Positions 1 through 8,065 of a DNA stretch of 64,000 nt are shown piece by piece. This DNA comes from an uncultured Dehalococcoidia bacterium (GTDB lineage: Bacteria > Chloroflexota > Dehalococcoidia > Lucifugimonadales > Lucifugimonadaceae), in NCBI GenBank assembly GCA_951812795.1, contig OX638325.1, forward strand, positions 2,256,277 to 2,320,276. The letters run 5' to 3'. Position 1 is the stretch's first letter; the number at the start of each line of letters is the position of its first letter. The position numbers and the translations under genes are program-made. The notes under the pieces are model-generated. The model did not search any database. It was given only the letters and a program-made list of their open reading frames with translations, and was not told the origin of the DNA.

Positions 1-2
1 CG

Positions 3-200
3 GGCGGCCCGATGGCAACTATGTCCGGCGAATCGGAAGCTTGGTGGGTTGTGCTACGTGGCACTGTAAGTTTTCATCTAGGCGGGGACGTAGTGGATGC
101 CGGTCAGGGGGATGTCGTCTACTCGGGAGATGGTGAGATGAGCAGCATCTCGGTTGATGGAGACGGATCGGCGATATTCATCGAAGTGATGGAGCCTTGA
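3..200 (+). CDS. C-terminal end of a cupin-like protein (partial)
   Basis: The frame is open from the left edge of the window, so the gene begins upstream; the first ATG inside the window (12) need not be the start. The visible 65 residues look like the second half of a small cupin barrel: a run resembling E-x-W-x-V-L-x-G, then a beta-rich stretch with GDVVYSG near the middle, ending in IFIEVMEP. Cupins are small metal-binding beta-barrels that act as isomerases, dioxygenases or sugar-binding regulators. The metal-binding histidines of motif 1 would lie outside the window, so no function can be given. It ends 36 bases before a MITE-like element. Confidence 0.5.
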   Translation, partial: GGPMATMSGESEAWWVVLRGTVSFHLGGDVVDAGQGDVVYSGDGEMSSISVDGDGSAIFIEVMEP

Positions 201-236
201 TAAGTCTTTGCAAAGCTGCCATCTTTCCTCCTCTTC

Positions 237-378
237 AGGTTCCGTGCACAACCACCGTCATTCCGGCGAAAGCCGGAATCCAGAGGGGCCGGGCAACGGC
301 GCCCAAAGCGAAGCGTCAAGTTCAAACATCCTTTCGTTCCCTCCGGAGCATCAAGGGGGAGGGTTGTGCACAGCACCC
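237..378. mobile_element. MITE-like element, copy 1
   Basis: About 142 bp without coding capacity. The right end reads GGTTGTGCACAGCACCC. The left end is its imperfect inverted copy, with GTGCACAACC at 244-253 perfectly matched. The element carries the palindrome ATTCCGGCGAAAGCCGGAAT (about 259-278). It is flanked by a 4-bp direct repeat CTTC (233-236 and 379-382), the footprint of a transposition event. Copies at 7663-7802 and 37699-37859 share this structure. No transposase is seen in the window. Confidence 0.65.
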
Positions 379-426
379 CTTCGCGTAGCGAGCACGCAGG
401 GGGAACCCGGGTCTAAACCCCTTTCA

Positions 427-460
427 ATTCCCCCTTGGACATCAAGGGGAGGGTTTTGAA
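427..460. repeat. Short dispersed GC-rich repeat
   Basis: The stretch AATTCCCCCTTGGACATCAA and the following GGGGAGGG resemble the interior right part of the MITE-like element. The same sequence occurs inverted at about 33057-33090, where it forms the 3' end of an ABC ATPase gene. Here it lies 14 bases upstream of the Shine-Dalgarno sequence of the MBL gene. Confidence 0.5.
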
Positions 461-487
461 AAGAATCTGTAACGGAGTATGAAAAAC

Positions 488-1333
488 ATGGGTTCAACAC
501 AGATCAAAATCGGCGATTACGAAATCTCAGTCGTCGACGACCACATCGGCCTACGCCGCAATCCCGCCGATGTCTTCGTCGACGTCACCAGCGCAGAATG
601 GGACCCGCATCGCGACTACGCCCTCACCCCAGACGGAATTTGGGAAGCACAGTGGCGAGGACACCTGATAAGACGCTCCGACGGTCAAGGCGAAAACATC
701 CTCGTCGACACCGGCATGGGTCCCGGCCCGTACGAACACGGACCACCCCAAGGTGACCTCCTCACCAATCTCGAAAAACTCGGCCTCGACGCATCCGACA
801 TCAACAACGTCGTCACTACCCATTGCCACGGCGACCACATCGGTTGGAACATGCAGGGCGCCGGTGCGTCAGCGTCCACCACATTCCCCAACGCCACCTA
901 CCACATCGCCAAAAACGACTGGACCTACTACAGCGACCCCGACAATGAAAACGACGTGTTCGACGTCCAAGTCGCCCCATTAGAGTCAACCGGTCAACTA
1001 AAACTAACCCTCGGCGAACTCGAAATAATGGACGGTGTGTCCCTACTCCCGACCAACGGCCACACCCCCGGACACCAATGCGTCCTCGTCCAATCCCGCG
1101 GAGAAACCGCCGTCCTAACCGGAGACCTCTTCCACAACATCGCTCAGATCAGAGAACAACACTGGTGCCCTGTATTCGATTGGCGCACCGACCTATCGAC
1201 CGCGTCCCGTCGATGGCTACTATGGCGCGCAATATCAGAGAACTGGACCGTAGTCTCGGGGCATTTGCCGACAGGAATAAGCATCGGCAAGGTGATTGAG
1301 GAGCAAGGCAAACCGACATGGGTGGCGGTGTGA
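488..1333 (+). CDS. MBL-fold metallo-hydrolase
   Basis: A metallo-beta-lactamase-fold hydrolase of 281 residues. From the chosen start it shows the zinc motif H112-C-H114-G-D116-H117, then H196 in HTPGHQ, D213 in LTGDLFH and H259 in VSGHLP, which together form a normal two-metal site. The family includes lactonases, glyoxalase II and other hydrolases, and the substrate cannot be told from sequence. An ATG lies at 479, but GGAG at 474-477 leaves only one base before it, while the in-frame ATG at 488 has a 10-base spacing, so 488 is preferred. No signal peptide, so probably cytoplasmic. It converges with the phosphohexomutase gene 19 bases downstream. The gene stands alone, downstream of repeats. 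Confidence 0.85.
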   Translation: MGSTQIKIGDYEISVVDDHIGLRRNPADVFVDVTSAEWDPHRDYALTPDGIWEAQWRGHLIRRSDGQGENILVDTGMGPGPYEHGPPQGDLLTNLEKLGLDASDINNVVTTHCHGDHIGWNMQGAGASASTTFPNATYHIAKNDWTYYSDPDNENDVFDVQVAPLESTGQLKLTLGELEIMDGVSLLPTNGHTPGHQCVLVQSRGETAVLTGDLFHNIAQIREQHWCPVFDWRTDLSTASRRWLLWRAISENWTVVSGHLPTGISIGKVIEEQGKPTWVAV

Positions 1334-1352
1334 GGCTGGAACAGTCGAAACG

Positions 1353-2789
1353 TTAAACCCCCAAATGCGCCCGATATTCCTCCAACACTGAATCCCGTAA
1401 CTCCACACTCGAAGCCTCAGCATAAATCCGAACCAACGGCTCCGTCCCGGACATCCTCACAACCGCCCAGCTGCCATCGCTCAGGTCAAGACGCACACCA
1501 TCCCGTCGATCCTCCTTAACCACCTCAATGCCTCCCAAATTCACCGGAGCGTCCCCATTAACAGCCGCCGCAATGCCAATCCGTTGATCAGGCGTGAATT
1601 CAATGTCGATCCTACGGAAAGTGTGCGGGCCAGTGATTTCGTGAATCTCGGATAACAATTCACTCGGCGACTTCCCGGAAATCGCCATACTCTCCAAAAA
1701 GAACAGCGCGCTCAACGGCCCGTCGCGTTCAGGGATGTGTCCAGCGAACGCATATCCGCCACTCTCTTCGCCACCGAGAACGCAGGCGTTATCGATCATC
1801 GCCGGACCGACAAACTTGAAGCCCACCGGCGTCCGTTGCAGATCTACATCGTGATGCTCCGTCAGACGGTCCATCATGCTGCTCATCGTGATCGTGCACG
1901 CCGCACCGCCCGGCAACCCGCGCCGACTCTTGAGATGGTGGAACAACATCGAAAACACTTCGAGTGTCGTAACGTAGACGCCGTTTTCATCGACCACGCC
2001 CAATCGGTCAGCATCACCATCGGTCGCAACTCCAACGTCGTAACCGCCACCCTTGATCGCGGAAATTAGAGGAGCCAAATTATCTTCCACAGGCTCCGGT
2101 TGCTTCATGTCCGGGAAGGCAGGATTGATCTCGCTCCGAATCTCAGAGACCTCGGTAGCGCCACCTTCAAGAAGCGCTGCAACTATTACCGCACCTGAAC
2201 CGTGCATCGAATCGACCAAGACTCGCAATCCAGCAGACTTAATCCGTTCAACATCGACCAGGGAAGAAAGTTGCTTGAGGTACGGCGAAACCATATCAAC
2301 GGTCTTTATCGATGCGCCGCTCGCCCCCTCAGTTTCGGAGCCTTCGGACAACGCCGCTGGCAGGTGCGCCTCGATGCGTTCGACCTGTTCAGGCGGTGCG
2401 CTTCCACCGGCATCCGATTTCACCTTGAAGCCGTTCCACTCGGGCGGGTTGTGGCTCGCGGTAATCATCACTCCCGATGCACCGCCCATCTGCGTAACCG
2501 CGTAGCTCAACGCGGGCGTAGGCAGCGGACGATCAGACAGTTGTACGGGGATCCCGTAGCTGGCGATGATGTTTGCAGCATCCTCAGCAAAACGGCGCGA
2601 TTGGAAACGAGTGTCGAAACCCACGGCCACACCACGGTGAGTCTGCCCGGTAGCTCTCAGGTCCATGGCAACGGCCGCAGCACAGGCGCGAACGTTCGCA
2701 AATGTGTAGTCGTCACCGATAACGGCGCGCCAGCCGTCGGTACCGAAGCGAATGTCTAGCTGTGATGGCATCGATCTAACCGTTGACAT
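1353..2789 (-). CDS. Phosphoglucomutase/phosphomannomutase family protein
   Basis: An alpha-D-phosphohexomutase that interconverts hexose 1- and 6-phosphates. All four family landmarks are present: the phosphoserine loop ITASHNP with S112; the Mg-binding DGDADR (257-262); the sugar-binding GGEESGG (339-345); and the phosphate-binding RMSGTEP (445-451). At 478 residues it has the usual length for the PGM/PMM group and is longer than typical GlmM. The start lies 5 bases after the metK stop, so it is the last gene of the rhodanese-PfkB-ahcY-metK block. An internal ATG at 2771 (MPSQLDIRF) is an alternative start; neither has a clear Shine-Dalgarno. Glucose or mannose preference cannot be decided. 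Confidence 0.93.
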   Translation of the reverse strand: MSTVRSMPSQLDIRFGTDGWRAVIGDDYTFANVRACAAAVAMDLRATGQTHRGVAVGFDTRFQSRRFAEDAANIIASYGIPVQLSDRPLPTPALSYAVTQMGGASGVMITASHNPPEWNGFKVKSDAGGSAPPEQVERIEAHLPAALSEGSETEGASGASIKTVDMVSPYLKQLSSLVDVERIKSAGLRVLVDSMHGSGAVIVAALLEGGATEVSEIRSEINPAFPDMKQPEPVEDNLAPLISAIKGGGYDVGVATDGDADRLGVVDENGVYVTTLEVFSMLFHHLKSRRGLPGGAACTITMSSMMDRLTEHHDVDLQRTPVGFKFVGPAMIDNACVLGGEESGGYAFAGHIPERDGPLSALFFLESMAISGKSPSELLSEIHEITGPHTFRRIDIEFTPDQRIGIAAAVNGDAPVNLGGIEVVKEDRRDGVRLDLSDGSWAVVRMSGTEPLVRIYAEASSVELRDSVLEEYRAHLGV

Positions 2790-2794
2790 CGGAA

Positions 2795-3991
2795 TCAGAC
2801 GCCGGCGGCATCCCGAAGAGCATCAACTTTGTCAGTTCGTTCCCACGGGAGGTCGAGGTCCGGTCGCCCGAAGTGGCCAAATGCGGCTACCGGCCGGTAG
2901 ATCGGACGTCGGAGATTCAAGGTTTCGATGATGCCGCTCGGTCGGAGGTCAAACGTCCCGGCGACGATGTCCGCGATCTTCGTGTCTGCGATCTTGCCGG
3001 TGCCTCGGGTTTCAACCATCAGAGAAACGGGTTCGGCTTTGCCAATGGCGTAGGCAATTTGCACTTCGGCGCGGTTGGCAAGACCTGCCGCTACGACGTT
3101 CTTAGCAACATATCGAGCGGCGTATGCACCGGAACGGTCCACCTTCGAAGGGTCCTTACCAGAGAAGGCTCCGCCGCCGTGTCGTGCGCTGCCGCCGTAC
3201 GTGTCGACGATGATCTTGCGCCCAGTGAGGCCTGCATCGCCGTGAGGACCACCAGTCACAAAACGGCCGGACGGATTGATCAAATATTGAGTGCTCCCGT
3301 CGCGGAGATCGGGGGAAACAAGAGGATCGATAACCTGCTCGATGAAGTCGGCCTCGATCTGCGATTGCTCGACGTCCGGTGCATGCCAAGAGGACAACAC
3401 AATCGTGTCGATGCGTGCTGGAACGTGGTTCTCGTCGTACTCAACGGTTACCTGACTCTTAGAGTCGGGCCGCAGGTATGGTATCGAGCCGTCCCGCCGA
3501 GCGTCGCTCATGCGTTTGGTCAATCGATGGGCAAGTGATATCGGCAGCGGCATCAACTCCGGCGTCTCATCGACGGCATATCCAATCATCATGCCTTGGT
3601 CGCCGGCACCCTGTTGAGAATCTTCGGAATCGGCACCGCGAATCTCCAATGCGGTGCTAACAGCAGCATCAATATCGGGCGACTGCGCATGGAGATAAAC
3701 ATTGACATCGCACGATTTGTCGTCGAACTGATACTCGGGGTTGTCGTATCCGATGTCCCGGATGACACCCCTTGCGACAGCTTCAAAGTCGATATCGGAT
3801 GCGGTGGTTATCTCGCCGAACATCCACAGTCGGTTCGTGGTGCAAGACGTCTCGCACGCGACTCGCGAGTTCGGATCGCCTGCCAGAGCGGCGTCGAGAA
3901 TGCCGTCCGAAACCTGATCGCAAATCTTATCGGGGTGGCCGTCGGAGACCGACTCGGAGGTGAGCAAGTGTTTGAAACTGCCGGTTGTCAT
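2795..3991 (-). CDS. metK: S-adenosylmethionine synthetase
   Basis: Makes S-adenosylmethionine from methionine and ATP (methionine adenosyltransferase) in the cytoplasm. The 398-residue protein is full length. It opens with [20 protein letters not shown], carrying the ATP/Mg-binding His and Asp. It also has the family signatures [12 protein letters not shown] near the first third and [16 protein letters not shown], the P-loop-like region, in the second half. An AGGA sequence lies about 10 bases before the ATG. The gene follows ahcY by 42 bases on the same strand, so SAM synthesis and removal of its product S-adenosylhomocysteine are likely co-transcribed. No SAM riboswitch was recognised in the short leader. 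Confidence 0.98.
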   Translation of the reverse strand: MTTGSFKHLLTSESVSDGHPDKICDQVSDGILDAALAGDPNSRVACETSCTTNRLWMFGEITTASDIDFEAVARGVIRDIGYDNPEYQFDDKSCDVNVYLHAQSPDIDAAVSTALEIRGADSEDSQQGAGDQGMMIGYAVDETPELMPLPISLAHRLTKRMSDARRDGSIPYLRPDSKSQVTVEYDENHVPARIDTIVLSSWHAPDVEQSQIEADFIEQVIDPLVSPDLRDGSTQYLINPSGRFVTGGPHGDAGLTGRKIIVDTYGGSARHGGGAFSGKDPSKVDRSGAYAARYVAKNVVAAGLANRAEVQIAYAIGKAEPVSLMVETRGTGKIADTKIADIVAGTFDLRPSGIIETLNLRRPIYRPVAAFGHFGRPDLDLPWERTDKVDALRDAAGV

Positions 3992-4033
3992 GTGATGTGT
4001 CCTAGTATTGCGTCACGCTGACAGCGTTGATTG

Positions 4034-5287
4034 TTAGGTGCCGGATTCCCAAGAATTCAGATACTTTTCCTGCTCGGCGGAGAGGGTGTCGAAATTCATG
4101 CCCATCGACTGAAGTTTGAGCGAGGCGATCTCCAGGTCGATCTCTTTGGGTAGAGTATGTACACCCGGTCCAAGCGCCTGATAGTTGGCTGCGATGTACT
4201 CGCTGGCCAACGCCTGATTCGCAAAGCTCATGTCCATGACACTCGCCGGGTGACCCTCAGCCGCGGCGAGGTTGACCAAACGTCCTTCGGCGAGCAGGTT
4301 AATTCGACGCCCGTTTTCGAGAGTGAATTCTTCGACGAAGGGACGGACCTGTCGCCGCGCCTCTGACATCTCCTCGAGAGCGTCGATGTTGATTTCGACG
4401 TTGAAGTGACCCGAGTTCGCGACAATCGCCGCGTCCTTCATCTTCAGGAAATGATGTTTATCGATCGCGTTCATCCCGCCCGTGACCGTCAGGAAAACAT
4501 CACCGATCTCTGCCGCTTCGTCCATCGCCATCACGCGGTGACCGTCCATCACCGCTTCGAGGGCGCGAACTGGGTCGACCTCACAAACTATGGTGTGAGC
4601 ACCCAAGCCGCGCGCACGGTCCGCAAACCCGCGTCCGCACCATCCGTATCCGATCGTCACGACCGATTTGCCCGTGATCAGGTGGTTGGTCGCCCTGATA
4701 ATTCCGTCGAGCGTGCTCTGTCCCGTGCCGTACCGGTTGTCAAACATGTGCTTTGTCATCGAATCGTTGACCGCTATGATCGGGTAGGCGAGTTTGCCTT
4801 CAGCGTCAAGCGCCTTCAGACGGATAACACCCGTCGTGGTCTCTTCCATTCCACCGATCGTCCCGTCCAGCAACTCTCGTCGTTCGGAGTGAAGCAAGGC
4901 TACGAGATCGGCGCCGTCGTCGATAGTGAGATGCGGTTTGGTGTCGACCGTATCGGAGATGTGACCGTAGTAAGTTTCAGCGTCCTCGCCGTTCCGCGCA
5001 AACACCGTGATTCCTTGAGAAACCAGATAGGCGGCTATGTCGTCTTGTGTCGAGAGCGGGTTGGAAGCGCAAAGGGCCAGTTCGGCTCCGCCAGCGACCA
5101 GCGTCTTGGCGAGATTTGAAGTCTCCGAAGTGACGTGCAAGCACGCGGCGATCCGGAGGCCTTCTAGAGGACGAGTTTCGGCGAAACGTTTGCGGATGTC
5201 CCGTAGGACCGGCATCTGGTCGTCGGCGAATTCCGATTTCAGCGCGCCTTCGGGAGCTAGGTTTATATCTGTAATGTCGTAGTTCAT
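4034..5287 (-). CDS. ahcY: Adenosylhomocysteinase
   Basis: Hydrolyses S-adenosyl-L-homocysteine to homocysteine and adenosine, relieving product inhibition of methyltransferases. At 417 residues it is the short form without the extra insertion of the longer eukaryotic and proteobacterial type. It shows the substrate-domain region [16 protein letters not shown], the NAD-binding Rossmann motif GYGWCGRG followed by the acidic VCEVDP, and a C-terminal end suited to NAD binding ([10 protein letters not shown]). It lies between a PfkB-family kinase (22 bases upstream) and metK (42 bases downstream). This placement supports a SAM-cycle operon. The call is firm. Confidence 0.97.
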   Translation of the reverse strand: MNYDITDINLAPEGALKSEFADDQMPVLRDIRKRFAETRPLEGLRIAACLHVTSETSNLAKTLVAGGAELALCASNPLSTQDDIAAYLVSQGITVFARNGEDAETYYGHISDTVDTKPHLTIDDGADLVALLHSERRELLDGTIGGMEETTTGVIRLKALDAEGKLAYPIIAVNDSMTKHMFDNRYGTGQSTLDGIIRATNHLITGKSVVTIGYGWCGRGFADRARGLGAHTIVCEVDPVRALEAVMDGHRVMAMDEAAEIGDVFLTVTGGMNAIDKHHFLKMKDAAIVANSGHFNVEINIDALEEMSEARRQVRPFVEEFTLENGRRINLLAEGRLVNLAAAEGHPASVMDMSFANQALASEYIAANYQALGPGVHTLPKEIDLEIASLKLQSMGMNFDTLSAEQEKYLNSWESGT

Positions 5288-5309
5288 TAATTCTCCGGTT
5301 TTGTGGACC

Positions 5310-6251
5310 TCAATCTCTTGGTTGGCGAAGCGGGAGTCGAATCGCGGTATCGAATGTCGTTAAGTTTTCGAATTCAAAAAACCTATCGGTGATCTCCTCG
5401 CTGGTCAAGTTCGATAGGCGGTCTAGGCCGAAGCCTTCGACGGTGAACGAAGCGATGACGGATCCCGCGATGACGGCTTGGCGGTAAGATTCCGGGTCGT
5501 GCCTGGATGTGGCTGCGATGTAGCCCATGAATCCGCCCGCGAAAGAGTCGCCGGCACCAGTGGGGTCAACGATGTTCTGGACGGGATACGCGGGAACGAT
5601 AAACCGTTGGTTGTCGTTGTAAAGGACAGCTCCGTATTCCCCGCGTTTGATGATGACGTTGTCTGGCCCCTCGTCCAGGAGTCCTTCAGCGACGTCGACA
5701 AGGTTCGACTTTTCCGTGTACATGCGCGCTTCGGCCTCGTTGATCACGGAGAAATCGAGTTGAGTCATCAAGTGGTCGAGAGATTGTCGTTTCTCCACGA
5801 TCCAGTGGTTCATCGTGTCGCCCGCCACTAGTTGGAGGTCGTCGGTCATCTGGTTAAGGACCGACTGTTGCGTCTCGGGGTCGCAGTTGGCGAGGAATAG
5901 GTACGGGATCGAGCGGTGACCTTCTGGGACTGTCGGGTTGAAGTCTGCGAAGACATTTAGATCGGTTGCGACGGTCTCCGCGTCGTTGAGGTCTTTCAAA
6001 TAGCTTCCAGACCAGCGGAAAGTCTGACCGTCTACGACTTCGATACCGGAGGCGTCAATGCCGCGGGAGGTTAGGAGATCGCGGTGTTCCGGTCGAAAGT
6101 CACTTCCGACAATACCAAGGATTGCGACGTCGGTGAAATAGCTTGCGGCGACCGAAAAGTACGTTACGGAGCCACCCAATTGGTGGTTTCGAATCCCGGC
6201 GGGGGTCTCGACATCGTCATACGCCATCGAGCCGACGACTAGAAGTTTCAT
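5310..6251 (-). CDS. PfkB-family carbohydrate/nucleoside kinase (possible adenosine kinase)
   Basis: A ribokinase-fold kinase of 313 residues. It starts with the beta-strand [13 protein letters not shown] and a QLGGSVTY substrate-lid region, has NEAE (171-174), and the PfkB signature [12 protein letters not shown] with catalytic D235. Members phosphorylate sugars, adenosine or inosine. Because it lies directly upstream of ahcY, whose product is adenosine, adenosine phosphorylation to AMP is an attractive role, but this is inference from context. A sugar or sugar-acid kinase is the alternative. The gene is 22 bases upstream of ahcY and 98 bases downstream of the rhodanese gene, all on the minus strand. 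Confidence 0.85.
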   Translation of the reverse strand: MKLLVVGSMAYDDVETPAGIRNHQLGGSVTYFSVAASYFTDVAILGIVGSDFRPEHRDLLTSRGIDASGIEVVDGQTFRWSGSYLKDLNDAETVATDLNVFADFNPTVPEGHRSIPYLFLANCDPETQQSVLNQMTDDLQLVAGDTMNHWIVEKRQSLDHLMTQLDFSVINEAEARMYTEKSNLVDVAEGLLDEGPDNVIIKRGEYGAVLYNDNQRFIVPAYPVQNIVDPTGAGDSFAGGFMGYIAATSRHDPESYRQAVIAGSVIASFTVEGFGLDRLSNLTSEEITDRFFEFENLTTFDTAIRLPLRQPRD

Positions 6252-6348
6252 GCCGACCGCCTCGTCGCGTCAGTTGGAAATTCTCCGAGGTGTCGACGGT
6301 GAGACGCGGCCCCGGAGATATGCATGTTGCCGTTCGACAAGGTGATCT

Positions 6349-6696
6349 TCAAGCGCCGGTGGCGTGAGGCAATCCTTGGGCGATCCAAGCCGGCGTTCCG
6401 TCTTCGATATTAAACAAGCGCGAAGTCTCCGCACCCATCGCAGCGGCATATTCAGCGGCTAGACCACTACGTGCGCCGACTTCGCAGATGAACAGGAGAT
6501 TACCGTCGGTGGGGAGTTCGTCAAAGCGCGGGATGATGTCGTCCACCGGGATCCAAACCGCGTCTTCAACGTGACCAGCTTCCCATTCGTCGGGATTGCG
6601 GACGTCTACGACGGTCGAATCGCCGTTTTGGACCATTTCATAGGCTTCTTGGGACGTGATGCGGGCGTATGGTTCGCCGGGGACTTGCCTTGCCAT
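6349..6696 (-). CDS. Rhodanese-like domain protein
   Basis: A single-domain rhodanese of 115 residues. It has the CH2A-like VVDVRNPDEWEAGHV near residues 29-43 and the active-site loop C71-E-V-G-A-R-S77, with the catalytic cysteine present, so persulfide sulfurtransferase activity is possible. There is no signal peptide, so it is cytoplasmic. It is the first gene of the minus-strand block leading into the PfkB kinase, ahcY and metK, and might handle sulfur derived from homocysteine, which is speculative. A weak AGGT lies 7 bases before the ATG. The 95 bases upstream separate it from a membrane protein gene on the same strand. Confidence 0.88.
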   Translation of the reverse strand: MARQVPGEPYARITSQEAYEMVQNGDSTVVDVRNPDEWEAGHVEDAVWIPVDDIIPRFDELPTDGNLLFICEVGARSGLAAEYAAAMGAETSRLFNIEDGTPAWIAQGLPHATGA

Positions 6697-6791
6697 TTGG
6701 TACCTGATTCTCTAAGCCAAAACCAAGTTCGATTGTACTTGATTGACCGTCGGCGTTTTGTGCATGTAACAGTGACCAGCTTCGCTAGCGC

Positions 6792-7586
6792 TCAAAGCCG
6801 CTCGCCAGTGAGCATCGACGCAACAGCTGTGACCAACGAGAACGGACCAGCAACAATGATCGCCAACGGGACCAACCCAATCAACGCTCCCATGACATTG
6901 AACACGATCACGTTCGAGAATCTTCGCGTCAACCAAGATGGCAATTCAACGTGCAACGAAGCAAAAAACGTCACCGCGGAAATGGCGACGAAGAGCAATG
7001 CTCCTACGAACCCGGAATAGAGCACTTTGATCAAGAAGATGTACCCGTCTAGGAACGAACCCAGCAGTGTTTCTACGAACGCCGACAACCATAGTCCCGG
7101 CCTCAGACCTTCGACAATGTCGCCGAAAATCAGCAGAGTTAGCGGCAGCAGGAAACCTATCAACAAAGGCGTCGCCAAGGCGTAGAAAATGCCCGCAATC
7201 AGCCATCTGAAGACGCTGCTGGCTTCGTTACGAGTCGTGAAAAGGGCGAACATAATCCCGCCACCGATTGCACCTCCGCCGATCAGGTAAGCAGTAATCA
7301 CCCGCAGGAAACCACTGACAAAGTTGGGCCGATAGAACTGGAATCCGAAGTCACCGACCCCGCCATCGACGATCGTGATGAGGGTCGCAAGATAACCGAC
7401 GGTCAAACCGACAGTTGCACCGACGACGATTCCCAGCCACATCAGACGCTTCTGAACGGTGCGTTCGACGCCCATCCGCTCGTTTTCGGCGCTCCGAATT
7501 CGGTTAAGGGCCTGGGTGCGCGTTTCCGGTGTGGGAGTGGGGTTTGCGGGTTCGTCGGGTAAAGAACTGAAATCTGAACTGGACAT
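6792..7586 (-). CDS. Multi-pass membrane protein of unknown function
   Basis: A 264-residue protein with about five hydrophobic spans: LMWLGIVVGATVGLTVGYLA, then AYLIGGGAIGGGIMFALF, WLIAGIFYALATPLLIGF, YSGFVGALLFVAISAVTFFA and a final VMGALIGLVPLAIIVAG. The N-terminal 45 residues are polar and Pro/Thr rich. The open frame runs further upstream through the MITE-like element, but the ATG at 7586 (MSSSDF) gives a natural start outside the repeat; no clear Shine-Dalgarno is visible. The central WLxxGxxxxxATPxLxG pattern recurs in the membrane protein at 18559-19197, so the two may be distant relatives. I do not recognise the family. Confidence 0.7.
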   Translation of the reverse strand: MSSSDFSSLPDEPANPTPTPETRTQALNRIRSAENERMGVERTVQKRLMWLGIVVGATVGLTVGYLATLITIVDGGVGDFGFQFYRPNFVSGFLRVITAYLIGGGAIGGGIMFALFTTRNEASSVFRWLIAGIFYALATPLLIGFLLPLTLLIFGDIVEGLRPGLWLSAFVETLLGSFLDGYIFLIKVLYSGFVGALLFVAISAVTFFASLHVELPSWLTRRFSNVIVFNVMGALIGLVPLAIIVAGPFSLVTAVASMLTGERL

Positions 7587-7662
7587 GCTATTTATTGTGC
7601 ATTGAGGACGAAGGGCATGCGAAGTTGGTCTCGCAGACAGATCACCGTGGCGGAACCCGTAT

Positions 7663-7802
7663 GGGTTCTGTGCACAACTACCGTCATTCCGGCGAAAGCC
7701 GGAATCCAGAGGGGCCGGGCAACGGAGTGCAAAGCGAAACGTAGGGGCAGGTTTGAAACCTGCCCCTACCGGCATCAAGGGAGAGGGTTGTGCACAGCAC
7801 CC
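7663..7802. mobile_element. MITE-like element, copy 2, with nested palindrome
   Basis: A 140-bp copy. The left end GGGTTCTGTGCACAAC and the right end GTTGTGCACAGCACCC are inverted repeats with one mismatch. It is flanked by the direct repeat GTAT (7659-7662 and 7803-7806). The central ATTCCGGCGAAAGCCGGAAT is present. The segment after it differs from copy 1 and holds a nearly perfect hairpin at 7741-7769, arms GTAGGGGCAGGTTT and its complement. The 7587-8065 gap contains this element and the leader of the SBP gene at 8066. Confidence 0.7.
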
Positions 7803-7967
7803 GTATGCGAACCAGTGATCATGATGCAGATGAGTTGATCTTGGCGTAATCAATTATTCACATCGTCGCGTTCAGCAACCGGATCGCCAGAGAATCTGAC
7901 CAATGTCTAACCACGTCGCTACCGAAAAAACGTGTAGGCAGGAGCAATGACGGCATTAGTCGTTGGT

Positions 7968-7996
7968 TTGACCGAACTGGGAATTGGTGTTAAGTT
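7968..7996 (+). promoter_or_regulatory. Possible sigma-70-type promoter for transporter A
   Basis: TTGACC (7968-7973), 17 bases, then TAAGTT (7991-7996), about 70 bases before the ATG of the SBP gene at 8066. A similar TTGACT-N17-TAGCTT lies upstream of the duplicate SBP gene at 12320. The -10 match is weak. The matching layout of the two copies is the main support. Confidence 0.35.
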
Positions 7997-8065
7997 TCAC
8001 TCAGGCATTTGCGACGGCAAACTGACCGGTCCGATTCGCACTTTATTCCTAGGAGGTCCCAAACG

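Noticed and set aside
2053..2759. Plus-strand frames opposite the phosphohexomutase gene
   Set aside because: They are shadows of a gene with all catalytic motifs on the minus strand.
3992..4033. Possible SAM riboswitch before metK
   Set aside because: Only 42 bases separate ahcY and metK, too short for a known SAM riboswitch, and no such pattern was recognised upstream of the block.
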